A stretch of DNA of 64,000 nt from Streptomyces gilvus (GTDB taxonomy: Bacteria; Actinomycetota; Actinomycetes; Streptomycetales; Streptomycetaceae), in contig NZ_JAKWBE010000003.1 of assembly GCF_022513565.1 (NCBI RefSeq), positions 248,001-312,000 of the forward strand. The letters run 5' to 3'. The first letter of the stretch is position 1. Every line of letters starts with the position of its first letter. Shown here in pieces: positions 40,702-50,013 of the stretch. A program made the position numbers and the translations under genes. The notes under the pieces are model-generated. The model ran no database searches. It saw only the letters and a program-made list of their open reading frames with translations, and had not been told where the DNA came from.

Positions 40702-43056
40702 CTACTTCGTCGCGGGGCCGACCTGGAGGGAGATCGTCGAGCCGTCCAGGGCCTCCCGGACGATCTTGATCTTGGTGTTGGTGTCAGTGATCTTGACACC
40801 GCCGGTCGGGTTCGACGGGTCGTAGTAGCTGTTCGTGCGGTCGTTGAAGACCGGCACCCCGAAGGACCACTTGATCTTGGTCGCCACGTCCGCGTTGTGC
40901 AGCGTGATGCCGTCCGTCGGGTACAGGCTGAACGGCGAGTCGTAGGACTGGACGCGGTTGCGCATCAGCGTGCCGTCGGACCACTTCAGCGCCTTCGGGT
41001 GGGAGTCGACCGGCAGGATCAGACCGGTGCCCTGGTGGACGCTGGTGTTGTTGTCCGCCTGCGAGGTGTCCCACTTCCAGATCAACAGGCCGTTCTGGTA
41101 CGGGTAGTGCTCCACCCAGTCCGGACGGGTCGTCGAGAAGCCGAAGTTGTACGGGCCGACCTTCAGGACCTTGTCGTACGACACGTACTGGCGGTTCTCG
41201 GCGATGTAGTACTGCTTGTAGTCCTTGGTGAAGGACGCGCCGACGCGGGAGAAGCCGCTCGCGGTCCAAGCCGCGTCCGCCGCCTCGGCGTTGTCGGAGA
41301 AGACGGCCGTGCCGTCCGCGGTGACCGTGATCTCGTCGGCCGCGAAGCCCTTGAGCGCGACGCCGCCGTCGGTCTGGTAGCGGAAGCGCAGCTGGATCTT
41401 CTGGCCGGCGTAGGCGTCCAGCGGGTAGGCGAGCTTCTTGTACGCGTCGACCGTGCCGGTGAGCGCCGGCTTGTCGCTGCCGTCGCGCGGGATGGCCTGG
41501 CCGTCCGCCGTGCCGTCCAGGGCGGTCCAGTTGGCGCCGCCGTCGGTGGAGACCTCGGCGTACAGGTAGTCGTAGCCCGACTCGATGTCGTACCAGCCGT
41601 CGAGCGTCAGGGCCGCCGACTTCCTGCCGGTCAGGTCGACGTCACGGGTCAGCGTGTTCTTGAGGTTGTCGCCGCTGCCGCTCCACCACTGGGTCGAGCC
41701 CTGGGCCGGGGTGACGATCTCGGTGGTGACCGCCTTGTCCGGCAGGGTGACCACGAGGGCCTGCTTGTTCTTGGTGTTGTACTCGGCGACGCCCAGCTTG
41801 TGCGAGGACTTCGTGCCCGCCTTGGCGACGTCGTAGTTCAGCCAGCCCAGCTGCAGCTTGTCCCAGGCGTTCATGTCGCCCGGCAGATCGCCGATGGCCT
41901 GCTTGCCGGTGCCGAGCCAGGAGCCGGAGGACATCAGGGTCCAGAAACCGGTGGAGTTGTCGCCGCCGTTGGTGTCGTACTCGTCCGGCAGACCGAGATC
42001 GTGGCCGTACTCGTGGGCGTAGACGCCGAGTCCGCCGTTCTCCGGCTGCATCGTGTAGTCGCCGACCCAGACGCCGGTGTCGCCGACCTGGGTGCCGCCG
42101 AGCCTGTTGTTCGCGGGGCCCGTCGCGCCGGCGTCGGTGCCGAAGGCGTACCAGCGGTGCGCCCAGATGGCGTCGGTGCCCTGGGCGCCGCCGCCCGCGG
42201 ACTCGTCCTCGCCGGCGTGCACGATCTGGAAGTGGTCGACGTAGCCGTCGGGCTCGTTGAAGTCGCCGTCGCCGTCGTAGTCGTAGCGGTCCCACTGGTC
42301 GTACTGGGCGAGGTCCGCCTTGATGTCGGCATCCGACTTGCCGGCCGCCTTCTGGTCGGCGACCCAGGCGTTCAGGCCGTCGCGCACCAGGTTCCAGACG
42401 CTGGAGCAGGTCGTCGAGCCGCAGGCGTTGTTGCCGTAACGGGCCTCGTTGTAGGGGACCTTGACCCAGTCGGTGACCTCGCCGTCGACCGAGTAGCGGC
42501 CCGAGGACTGCTTCTCGTAGTACTTCTTCAGCGACTCGGTGTTCCTGCCGGTGCCGAAGTAGAGGTCCTGGAAGTGCTTCTGGTTGTAGTCCGCCTGCCA
42601 GGCCGTGGAGTTGTCCTTGGTGCGGTCCGGCTGGGCGATCTGGTTGTGCAGCGGGCCGGCCGTGCCGCCGTAGCGGGGGTCGCTCTGGTCCCCGAACTCC
42701 ACCAGGATGGTGAAGATCTTGTCGGTCTTCTCCCGGCCGAGTTCGACGTACTTGCTGTCGCCCTTCTTGCTCTTGAGCTGGACGACCCGCGAACCGTCGC
42801 GGTCTTTGACCTGGCTCTTGCCGGATATGACCTGGTCGAGCGCCTCCCTGCGCTGGGCGTCCTGCGTCTTGGAGAGCGGACCGTCGAGGTCGTGCTCCTT
42901 CATGCTGCCGACCGCCGCCGGGTCATGGCGGTCCACGGTGGCGGACTTGGCGCTGTCGGCGGCCTGCGCCACTGCGAACGTCGAGAACGTGGCGGTGGCC
43001 GCGGCCACCGCGACTCCGACCGCCGCCGCCCTGAACGTCCAGGATCTTTGCGTCAC
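40702..43056 (-). CDS. Secreted M6 metalloprotease, immune-inhibitor-A type
   Basis: The 784-residue protein has a signal peptide (FRAAAVGVAVAAATATFSTFAVAQA), a pro-region, and a catalytic domain with the zinc motif HEYGH at 348-352, followed by DLGLPDEYD, typical of the M6 family. The rest has large beta-rich domains seen in InhA-like proteases. A calcium-like acidic run (YDYDGDGDFNEPDG) precedes the catalytic motif. It probably degrades extracellular protein. ATG at 43056. An array of repeated GGCGATC motifs lies upstream. Confidence 0.92.
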   Translation of the reverse strand: MTQRSWTFRAAAVGVAVAAATATFSTFAVAQAADSAKSATVDRHDPAAVGSMKEHDLDGPLSKTQDAQRREALDQVISGKSQVKDRDGSRVVQLKSKKGDSKYVELGREKTDKIFTILVEFGDQSDPRYGGTAGPLHNQIAQPDRTKDNSTAWQADYNQKHFQDLYFGTGRNTESLKKYYEKQSSGRYSVDGEVTDWVKVPYNEARYGNNACGSTTCSSVWNLVRDGLNAWVADQKAAGKSDADIKADLAQYDQWDRYDYDGDGDFNEPDGYVDHFQIVHAGEDESAGGGAQGTDAIWAHRWYAFGTDAGATGPANNRLGGTQVGDTGVWVGDYTMQPENGGLGVYAHEYGHDLGLPDEYDTNGGDNSTGFWTLMSSGSWLGTGKQAIGDLPGDMNAWDKLQLGWLNYDVAKAGTKSSHKLGVAEYNTKNKQALVVTLPDKAVTTEIVTPAQGSTQWWSGSGDNLKNTLTRDVDLTGRKSAALTLDGWYDIESGYDYLYAEVSTDGGANWTALDGTADGQAIPRDGSDKPALTGTVDAYKKLAYPLDAYAGQKIQLRFRYQTDGGVALKGFAADEITVTADGTAVFSDNAEAADAAWTASGFSRVGASFTKDYKQYYIAENRQYVSYDKVLKVGPYNFGFSTTRPDWVEHYPYQNGLLIWKWDTSQADNNTSVHQGTGLILPVDSHPKALKWSDGTLMRNRVQSYDSPFSLYPTDGITLHNADVATKIKWSFGVPVFNDRTNSYYDPSNPTGGVKITDTNTKIKIVREALDGSTISLQVGPATK

Positions 43057-43480
43057 TTGAGGTCCTCGTGGTCAAGGTGGTAAGTGAAGTGACGCAATTC
43101 GACTAGAAGTTGTTAAGAAAAAACAGACCTTGACTCGTGCATAACAATTGCACTATGCGGGAGCCAAAATCCGCTTACCGGACACCCGGGACACTGCGGC
43201 GATCACTGAGGCGATCTCGAGGCGATCACCATGGCGATCGCTGTGGCGATCCTCGAGCCCGCACCTGTCTGCTGGTCGAACGGGCGCGCGAGTTCGTCCA
43301 TGTGATGGACGGTATGACTCCGTGCGCCCCCTGTGCACCGGCCGTGTCGGTTAGGTCACGCTTACTGTTCGTTCCGCTCGGGCACACACGCGATTAGAGT
43401 CGATTGGCGGCACGCCTCAGAACCGGCGGAAAGCCAGGCCGACACCCCAGTGGACCCCCACTTCCGAGGACACGATTGCC
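43057..43480. other. Long intergenic region upstream of the M6 protease
   Basis: This 424-bp gap between the M6 protease and a small membrane gene has no convincing gene. It begins AT-rich, contains the GGCGATC array described separately, and must carry the protease promoter (minus) and the promoter of the 43481 gene (plus). Confidence 0.5.
43198..43251. repeat. Five phased GGCGATC direct repeats
   Basis: GGCGATC occurs at 43198, 43210, 43221, 43233 and 43245, spaced 12, 11, 12 and 12 bp, close to one helical turn. The bases between vary. This looks like an operator array or a degraded short tandem repeat. Confidence 0.75.
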
Positions 43481-43741
43481 ATGCCTCGTCCGACTGCCGC
43501 ACAGCTCGCCTACGGATCCTGCACCGTGATCTTCTCGACGCTCGCCATGCTGCTGCTGTCACAGACGAGTTCGGGCGTGGGGATCGCCGTCATCGCCGCC
43601 GCGGCGCTCGCGCTCGGGCTGCTGGTCGCCCTGACGGTGCCGCTGCCCAGGTCCCGGGTCGTCGCCGCGCACCGGCCGGCCGCCGAACAGGCCGAAGAGC
43701 CCGTGCCGGTCGCGGCGACGGGCTCCTCGACGTCGGTGTGA
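43481..43741 (+). CDS. Small membrane protein
   Basis: The 86-residue protein has two hydrophobic helices (CTVIFSTLAMLLLSQT and VGIAVIAAAALALGLLVALTV) with a short loop, then a cytosolic or periplasmic tail. No domain is recognised. Such two-helix proteins occur commonly in Streptomyces. It is probably a real gene but of unknown role. ATG at 43481 has a weak site. Confidence 0.65.
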   Translation: MPRPTAAQLAYGSCTVIFSTLAMLLLSQTSSGVGIAVIAAAALALGLLVALTVPLPRSRVVAAHRPAAEQAEEPVPVAATGSSTSV

Positions 43742-43796
43742 CGTACGGCGGTCGGCATTCGGCGGCCGTGGTGCCTCTACCGGCCGCCTGCCCAGC

Positions 43797-44495
43797 TCAG
43801 TTGGTGCTGACCACCACCGTCTTCGCCGCCTTGTCGTGCAGGCCCTGCTTGTAGGGCCGGTCGAAGTAGCTCCAGCCGCCCGAGATCGCGGTCCAGATGC
43901 ACGCGCAGCAGAACGCGAACGGGATCCACAGCACGGCGGCCCGGGCCAGGTTGCTCTGGACGGACGGGGTGGCGCCGTTGTCGAGGTTCGCCACCCGCAT
44001 GTTGAGCCACTTCTTGCCGAGCGTCTGGCCCGACTTGCTGATCATCACGGTGTCGTAGGCGATGTAGAGGACGGCCGCGACCAGGGACTGCGCGAAGGAC
44101 TTGCCGTACTCGACCTTGTCACCGGTCACCGTGTACGCGTGGAACGGCCAGCTGACCAGCCAGACGACGATGCCGACGAGGATCAGGTCGATGATCCGCG
44201 CGAGCGTGCGCTTGCCGCTGTCGGCGAGCGGGGGCATGCCGGCGAGGGGGTCGCCGGGGTGCGGGGCGCCACCGCCGTAGGGCGGCTGCTGGCCGTACGG
44301 GGGTGGCTGTTGGCCGTAGGGCGGGGGTTGTTGACCGTAGGGCGGCTGCTGCTGGCCGTACGGCGGGGGTTGGGGGGAGTCGTAGGGGGAGCCCGAGCCC
44401 GCTCCCGGCGTTCCGGGCGCTCCGGGCGGGGGCTGCTTCCTGAACGGGTCGTCGTCCGGCGGCTGCGCGCCGGAGCCGGGGGGTTCGCTGCTCAT
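43797..44495 (-). CDS. RDD family membrane protein
   Basis: The 232-residue protein begins with a Pro/Gly/Gln/Tyr-rich cytosolic tail (repeats of PPPYGQQ) of about 75 residues. An RDD domain follows from about residue 90: LARIIDLILVGIVVWLVSWPF, then MISKSGQTLGKKWLNMRVANLDNG with the conserved arginine and aspartate. Three hydrophobic segments follow. Its function is unknown; RDD proteins are often transport- or stress-related. A second RDD protein follows upstream on the same strand. ATG 44495. Confidence 0.85.
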   Translation of the reverse strand: MSSEPPGSGAQPPDDDPFRKQPPPGAPGTPGAGSGSPYDSPQPPPYGQQQPPYGQQPPPYGQQPPPYGQQPPYGGGAPHPGDPLAGMPPLADSGKRTLARIIDLILVGIVVWLVSWPFHAYTVTGDKVEYGKSFAQSLVAAVLYIAYDTVMISKSGQTLGKKWLNMRVANLDNGATPSVQSNLARAAVLWIPFAFCCACIWTAISGGWSYFDRPYKQGLHDKAAKTVVVSTN

Positions 44496-44584
44496 GGCCC
44501 GAGTGGACCGCGAACCCCGCGGCTTTGCATCCGGCGAACGGCCGTCCGGAGTACGAAATCAGCTGCGCCGTACGGCGTAGCCGG

Positions 44585-46357
44585 TCATCCGGCGACGAAC
44601 GTACGGGCCGCCTTGTCGTGCCAGCACTGGTGCCAGGGGCGGTCGAACAGGCACCACAGGACGCCGACGAATCCGATCACGAGGACGCCGGGGACGCTGT
44701 AGACGAGCCAGCGGCGCAGGGCGGCGCCGAAGGCGGGCGGCTCGTGCGCCTCGATGTCGCGGACCTCCAGGCCGAGCAGCCGCTTTCCCAGGGTGCGGCC
44801 CCAGCGGGCGGTGGGCAGGGCCTCGTAGAGGACGCCGAAGACGAGCAGGACGGCGAGGACGATGCCGAGGTAGACGGAGGTCGTGCCGTCCAGGAGCCAG
44901 ACGGTGACGGTCCGGCCGCTGAGCTTGGCCGCGTCGATCTTGTCGTTGACGTGGTCGATCGCCTTGGCGCCGAGGGGAACGGCGGCGACGGCGGTGACGG
45001 CGCCGATGACGAGGTTGTCGACGATCCGCGCGAGCAGCCGCTTGCCGAGCGGGGCGGGGCGGGCGGCCGCCTGACGCCGGGCGGCGGCCTGGAACACGTC
45101 CTCGACGGGCGGCTTCCAGGGCACGACGGGCTGCTCGTCCTCGGACCCCCCGGCCAGCCGATGCACCTGCTGCGCCCAGGACGACTGGCCCCCGCCGGGA
45201 CCGCTCGTCATGGGGGCGGCCGCGGCAGCCTGGTCGGCTCCGGGCCGGCCGACGGGCGCGGGCTGGGCGGCGCCCGGCTGCTGCGGGACCGCGGGAGCGG
45301 GCTGCTGGGGGCCGGAGAGGGCGGTCGGCCCGGCGGCCGCGGCCCGCTCGGCAGCGGCCTTGCCCGCACCGAACCCGGGGCCACTGGGAGCGGCGGGTAC
45401 GGCGGGAGCGGGGGCGGCAGAAGCGCCGGCCGAGGACGACGGCCCGAACGCGGGGCCACCGGTACGGGCGTCTCCGGCGACGCCGGGCGCCCCCGTGCCC
45501 CCCGCCTGCGCCCCGCCCTGCTGCCCCGTGCGCGGGGAGACGGCGCGGAAGGTCATGGTGCCCTCGTCGGCGCTGGGGCCGGCGGGGTGCGGGATGCCCG
45601 GAGCGGAGCCGCCGCTGCCGGTCGCGGCGCCTGCGGGACGAGGCGCGCCGGGACCACCGGCGGCGCCATCGACACCGCTCGCGGTCCCCGCGCCCTCCGC
45701 GCGAGCCATGCCTGGACCGGCGGCGGCCGAGGCCTGCGGGCCGCCCGCTCCCCAACCACCGGCACCCGAACCGCCGCCCGAAGGCGTCGAACCCCCGGCG
45801 CCCCCGCCCCCGGCACCCGGAGCCGCCGAGCCCGCGACCCCACGGTCACCCGCTCCCCCGACACCCGGGCCGCCCTGAGCTCCCGAGCCGCCGTGAGGCC
45901 CCGCCGCTCCCCCGCCCGCCATCGGTCGGCGGAAGACGAAGGTGCCGTCGGAGTGGATGTCCGAGGACGCGTCGTCCGTCGGGGGGATCGTCGCTGTGCC
46001 GTCCGTGCTGGTGGTCGGGTGGGGGACGCGGGGGTCGGCGCCCCAGGAGACACGGTGGTCGTCGCCGAAGCCGGACTGGTGGGCGCGGTCGGCGCCCCAG
46101 GCCGGGGCCGGGCCACTGCCGGACGGGGAAGGGGACGGAGCGGGCTCGGGGTCCTCGTCGAAGAAGTGGGGGCCGGTTTCCTCCACCGACGAGCCGGCGG
46201 GCGGGGACAGGGGCTCGCCGGCCGTCGGCGCCGGGCGGCTGGTGCCCGGTACCCAGGAGGCGCCGTTCCAGTACCTGACGTAGCCGGGGATGGACGGGTC
46301 CGGGTAGTAGCCCTCGCGGGGCCTGTCGTCACCGGGGGCCGGGGTTGGGGCGCTCAT
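44585..46357 (-). CDS. RDD protein with N-terminal DUF2510 domain
   Basis: ATG 46357 gives 590 residues. Residues about 15-45 form a DUF2510 (YYPDPSIPGYVRYWNGASWV), followed by more than 350 residues of Gly/Ala/Pro low-complexity, and a C-terminal RDD domain (LLARIVDNLVIGAVTAVAAV, WGRTLGKRLLGLEVRD) with three hydrophobic helices. It is a membrane protein with a long cytosolic tail. The pair with the neighbouring RDD protein suggests a duplication. Function unknown. Confidence 0.83.
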   Translation of the reverse strand: MSAPTPAPGDDRPREGYYPDPSIPGYVRYWNGASWVPGTSRPAPTAGEPLSPPAGSSVEETGPHFFDEDPEPAPSPSPSGSGPAPAWGADRAHQSGFGDDHRVSWGADPRVPHPTTSTDGTATIPPTDDASSDIHSDGTFVFRRPMAGGGAAGPHGGSGAQGGPGVGGAGDRGVAGSAAPGAGGGGAGGSTPSGGGSGAGGWGAGGPQASAAAGPGMARAEGAGTASGVDGAAGGPGAPRPAGAATGSGGSAPGIPHPAGPSADEGTMTFRAVSPRTGQQGGAQAGGTGAPGVAGDARTGGPAFGPSSSAGASAAPAPAVPAAPSGPGFGAGKAAAERAAAAGPTALSGPQQPAPAVPQQPGAAQPAPVGRPGADQAAAAAPMTSGPGGGQSSWAQQVHRLAGGSEDEQPVVPWKPPVEDVFQAAARRQAAARPAPLGKRLLARIVDNLVIGAVTAVAAVPLGAKAIDHVNDKIDAAKLSGRTVTVWLLDGTTSVYLGIVLAVLLVFGVLYEALPTARWGRTLGKRLLGLEVRDIEAHEPPAFGAALRRWLVYSVPGVLVIGFVGVLWCLFDRPWHQCWHDKAARTFVAG

Positions 46358-46661
46358 GTCCGTCGTCCCGTATCTGCTCGGGGGTGGGTATGGGGGGCTC
46401 CACATCTATCAGACCGACGCAACCCTCACCGCCAGTCCCGTACTACCCACCCCTTTCCGGGGAACCTCGCGCACCCGCTCCACATGTTCGGCGTGTTCGG
46501 CGTGTTCGGCGTGTTCGGCGTGTTCGGAGCGTTCCGAGTGTTCGGGGTGTTCCGAAAAAGTTCTCGCAACCCGCGTAATGGCCGCGCCCCCTTCCGGCTC
46601 TCCACCTGTACGGGCCCACCGCGGGGCCCCGTACACCTGCCCGAGAGAGGAACCGCACGCC
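46358..46661. other. Intergenic region before ssgG with 9-bp repeats
   Basis: This 304-bp divergent region separates the RDD/DUF2510 gene from ssgG. It contains eight 9-bp tandem repeats and the promoters of both genes. No convincing gene was found. One possible -35/-10 cannot be fixed. Confidence 0.5.
46484..46555. repeat. Eight tandem 9-bp repeats GTGTTCGGC
   Basis: Units ATGTTCGGC, then GTGTTCGGC three times, GTGTTCGGA, GCGTTCCGA, GTGTTCGGG and GTGTTCCGA run without gap. Decay is progressive from left to right. They lie about 107 bp before the ssgG start. Confidence 0.9.
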
Positions 46662-47075
46662 ATGCACTACACCGTGGTGGAACGAGAGCTGGAGCTGAGA
46701 CTGGTCCTGTCACCGGCGCGCAGCATCCCGGTCCCGGCCCGGCTGAGCTACCGCACCGACGACCCGTACGCCGTCCATGTCGTCTTCCACACCAACTCCG
46801 AGCACCCCGTGCACTGGACGTTCTCCCGTGATCTGCTGGTGGAGGGGGTGTTCCGGCCGTGCGGGCACGGGGACGTGCGGGTGTGGCCGACGAAGGCGGA
46901 GGGCCGCAGCGTCGTGCTGGTGGCGCTGAGTTCGCCGGACGGGGACGCCCTGCTGGAGGCGCCGGCGGCGCAGGTGTCGGCCTGGCTGGAGCGGACGCTG
47001 CGCGCGGTGCCGCCGGGGACCGAGGGCGAGCAGCTGGGGATCGACGAGGCGCTCGACCAGTTGCTCGCCCGGTGA
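46662..47075 (+). CDS. ssgG: SsgA-like sporulation protein (SALP), SsgG
   Basis: The 137-residue protein has the SALP pattern: MHYTVVERELELRLVLSPARSIPVPARLSYRTDDPYAVHVVFH, HPVHWTFSRDLLVEGVFRPCGHGDVRVWP and LLEAPAAQVSAWLERTL. SALPs act in septum formation, segregation and spore-wall assembly in Streptomyces. The neighbourhood (FAD oxidase, TPR protein, hppD) matches my recollection of S. coelicolor ssgG. ATG with GAGAGAGG upstream. The 9-bp array lies in the promoter region. Confidence 0.88.
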   Translation: MHYTVVERELELRLVLSPARSIPVPARLSYRTDDPYAVHVVFHTNSEHPVHWTFSRDLLVEGVFRPCGHGDVRVWPTKAEGRSVVLVALSSPDGDALLEAPAAQVSAWLERTLRAVPPGTEGEQLGIDEALDQLLAR

Positions 47076-47092
47076 GGGCACCCGCGCGCGGG

Positions 47093-48493
47093 TCAGAACA
47101 GCTTGCCGGGGTTGAGGATGCCCAGCGGGTCGAAGACCTGCTTGATCTGCCGCTGCATCTCCACGCCGACTGGGCCGATCTCGCGCGCCAGCCACTCCTT
47201 CTTCAGTACGCCCACGCCGTGCTCGCCGGTGATGGTGCCGCCGAGCTGGAGGCCGAGGGCCATGATCTCGTCGAAGGACTCGCGGGCGCGCCGGGAGGCG
47301 TCGGGGTCGGCCGCGTCGAAGCAGACGGTGGGGTGCGTGTTGCCGTCGCCGGCGTGCGCGACGACCCCGATGGTCAGGTCGTACTTCTCGGCGATCGCCT
47401 CGACGCCCTCCAGCATCTCGCCGAGCCGGGAGCGGGGCACGCACACGTCGTCGATCATCGTCGTGCCGGCGACCGCCTCCAGCGCGGTCAGCGAGAGCCG
47501 CCGAGCCTGCAGGAGGAGTTCGGACTCGGCGAGGTCGTCGGCGGGGACGACCTGGGTGGCGCCGGCGGCCTCGCACAGGGCGCCGAGCGCGGCGAGGTCG
47601 GCGGCCGGGTCAGGGGTGTCGAAGGCGGCCAGGAGGAGGGCCTCGGTGGTCTCCGGCAGGCCCATGTGCGCCAGGTCGTTGACCGCCTTGACGGTCGTAC
47701 GGTCCATGAGTTCGAGGAGCGAGGGGACGTGGCCGCCGGCCATGATCCGGCAGACGGCGTCGCAGGCGGCGGCCGCGGAGGCGAACTCGGCGGCCAGCAC
47801 CAGCTGTTGGGGCGGCTGGGGGCGCAGGGCGAGGATCGCCTTGACGACGATGCCCAGGGAGCCCTCGGAGCCGACGAACAGGCGGGTGAGGTCGTAGCCG
47901 GCGACGCCCTTCGCGGTGCGGCGGCCGGTGGACATCAGGCGGCCGTCGGCGAGGACGACGTCCAGGCCGAGGACGTACTCGGCGGTGACCCCGTACTTCA
48001 CGCAGCACAGGCCGCCGGACGCGGTGCCGATGTTGCCGCCGATCGTGCACATCTCCCAGCTGGAGGGGTCCGGCGGGTAGTAGAGGCCGTGTTCGCCGAC
48101 CGCGCGGGAGAGGGCCGCGTTGACGACCCCCGGTTCGACGACGGCGATCCGGTCGACGGGGTTGATCTCGAGGATGCGGTCCATTTTGGTCAGGGAGAGG
48201 ACGATGCAGTTCTCGGAGGCGTTGGCGCCGCCGGACAGGCCGGTGCGGGCTCCCTGCGGGACGACCGGGACACGTAGTTCGGTGGCGATGCGCATGACGT
48301 GCTGGACCTGCTCGGCGGTGCGCGGCAGGACGACCACCGCGGGGATGCCGGCCGGGCAGAAGCTGGCCATGTCGTTGGCGTAGGACGCCGTGATGTCGGG
48401 GTCGGTCAGGACGGCCTCGGCGGGCAGACCGGTCAGGAGCCGGTCGACGAGGTTTCCGGTGGCTGCGTCGGAGGGCGCTTCGATACGGCTCAT
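47093..48493 (-). CDS. FAD-linked oxidase (GlcD/D-lactate dehydrogenase type)
   Basis: The ATG at 48493 gives 466 residues. The FAD PCMH domain has VPVVPQGARTGLSGGANAS (nucleotide loop), PPDPSSWEMCTIGGNIGTASGG and VKYGVTAEYVLGL, and the C-terminal part has GDGNTHPTVCFD and ITGEHGVGVLKKEWL, all characteristic of the GlcD-like family. It oxidises a 2-hydroxyacid such as glycolate or D-lactate, transferring electrons to the respiratory chain. It converges with ssgG. Substrate not certain. Confidence 0.92.
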   Translation of the reverse strand: MSRIEAPSDAATGNLVDRLLTGLPAEAVLTDPDITASYANDMASFCPAGIPAVVVLPRTAEQVQHVMRIATELRVPVVPQGARTGLSGGANASENCIVLSLTKMDRILEINPVDRIAVVEPGVVNAALSRAVGEHGLYYPPDPSSWEMCTIGGNIGTASGGLCCVKYGVTAEYVLGLDVVLADGRLMSTGRRTAKGVAGYDLTRLFVGSEGSLGIVVKAILALRPQPPQQLVLAAEFASAAAACDAVCRIMAGGHVPSLLELMDRTTVKAVNDLAHMGLPETTEALLLAAFDTPDPAADLAALGALCEAAGATQVVPADDLAESELLLQARRLSLTALEAVAGTTMIDDVCVPRSRLGEMLEGVEAIAEKYDLTIGVVAHAGDGNTHPTVCFDAADPDASRRARESFDEIMALGLQLGGTITGEHGVGVLKKEWLAREIGPVGVEMQRQIKQVFDPLGILNPGKLF

Positions 48494-48582
48494 GATCACA
48501 GCGTCGCACCCGGGGCCATCGGTGTGAACCCCGTCCACGGCACTGGAGGGATGCCGGGACGCGCTCGTCGTACTGACGCACA

Positions 48583-50013
48583 GTGAGCGCCATGGAGACG
48601 CAAGAGGAGGGCCGGCGGCCAGGGGCCGGGCGCCGGATGCTGATCGCCGTCGTGGCGGGGTGTGCCGTGCTCGGCGGGGGGCTGGCGTTGTGGCCGTGGG
48701 AGCGGCCGGACGCGCACCGGCCCGTCGCACCGGCGCCGGGGGCCCAGGCGCTCACCGCCGTCACCACGGGCGTCCCGGCGGGTCTTCCCGAGCTGGCGGC
48801 GCTGATCGGGGGGCGCCAGGCGCGGGTGCGGGCCCGGCCGGCGGACGCGGTGTCGTGGGCGGTGCTGGGGAGCGCCTATGTGGAGCGGGGGCGGCGGACG
48901 GCGGACGCGGCGGACTATCCGCGGGCCGAGCAGGCGCTGGAGACCTCGCTGCGGGTGCGGCCGAGCGGGAACGCCGAGGCGCTGGCCGGGATGGCGGCGC
49001 TGGCGAACGCCCGGCACGACTTCCCGTCCGCGCGGATGTGGGGCGAGGCGGCGCTGAGGCCGGCGCCGAAGCGGTGGACGACGTACCCGCTGCTGATCGA
49101 CGCCTACACCGGGCTCGGCGACCACAACGCGGCGAAGCGGACCCTGGACCGGCTGCTGGAGCTGCGGACGGGGCCGGCCGTGCAGGCGCGGGCGGCGGCG
49201 GTCTACCGCGACCGGGGCTGGCGCGAGGACGCGGCGGCCGCCCTCACCGACGCGGCGGCCGCGGCCCGCTCCCCCGCCGAGCGGGCCCAGTGGCTGGAGC
49301 GGACCGGACAGCTGGCCTTCGAACGCGGTGACCTCCAGGACGCGCTGCGGCACTTCCAGGAGGCCGTCCGGGTCGACCCGGACCAGCGGGCCGCGCAGGC
49401 CGGGCAGGGGCGGACGCTGGCCGCGATGGGCAGGACGACGGAGGCGCTGAGCGCGTACCAGGTGGCGCTGGAGAAGCAGCCGTGCCCGCAGTACGCCCTG
49501 GAACTGGGCGAGTTGTACGAGTCGCTGGGGCTGGGGCAGGCGGCCCGGGCGGAGTACGACCAGGTGCGGGCGCTGGTGCGCAGGGACCGGTCGGGGGGCG
49601 TGGACGACGAGCTGGTGCTCGGGGTGATGGAGACCGACCACGGGGACCCGGCGACGGCCGTACGGCGGCTGCGGGCCGAGTACGCGCGGCAGCCGGGGAT
49701 CGCCGTGGCCGACGCGCTGGGCTGGGCGCTGCACCGGACCGGTGACGACAAGGAGGCGCTGCGGTACGCGACGGTGGCGACGGACAAGGCGCACGGCGGT
49801 GGGGTGCGCAGTGCGCTGTACGCGTACCACCGGGGCATGATCGAGCGGGCGCTGGGGCAGAACGGGTCGGCGCGGCTGGATCTGACGGAGGCGCTGCGGA
49901 TCAACCCGTACTTCTCGCCGCTGGACGTCCCGGTGGCGCGGTCGGCGTTGGCGGCCCTGGGTGAGCCGCCGGACGAGCCGGTGCCCACCGCCCGGGCCAC
50001 CCCGCAGAGTTAG
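48583..50013 (+). CDS. TPR-repeat protein with N-terminal membrane anchor
   Basis: The 476-residue protein has a basic N-terminus and one membrane helix (RRMLIAVVAGCAVLGGGLALW). Helical hairpins with TPR character follow: AEQALETSLRVRPSGNAEALAGM, LQDALRHFQEAVRVDPDQRAAQAGQG and LDLTEALRINPYFSPLD. It is probably an extracytoplasmic or membrane-bound scaffold. The start is GTG 48583 (ATG at 48592 is possible). Its stop overlaps the stop of the convergent propeller-like gene by four bases. Confidence 0.8.
   Translation: MSAMETQEEGRRPGAGRRMLIAVVAGCAVLGGGLALWPWERPDAHRPVAPAPGAQALTAVTTGVPAGLPELAALIGGRQARVRARPADAVSWAVLGSAYVERGRRTADAADYPRAEQALETSLRVRPSGNAEALAGMAALANARHDFPSARMWGEAALRPAPKRWTTYPLLIDAYTGLGDHNAAKRTLDRLLELRTGPAVQARAAAVYRDRGWREDAAAALTDAAAAARSPAERAQWLERTGQLAFERGDLQDALRHFQEAVRVDPDQRAAQAGQGRTLAAMGRTTEALSAYQVALEKQPCPQYALELGELYESLGLGQAARAEYDQVRALVRRDRSGGVDDELVLGVMETDHGDPATAVRRLRAEYARQPGIAVADALGWALHRTGDDKEALRYATVATDKAHGGGVRSALYAYHRGMIERALGQNGSARLDLTEALRINPYFSPLDVPVARSALAALGEPPDEPVPTARATPQS

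Noticed and set aside
43153..43338. Small minus-strand frame in the 43-kb intergenic region
   Set aside because: The translation is Arg/His-rich with no good start and overlaps the phased GGCGATC repeats.
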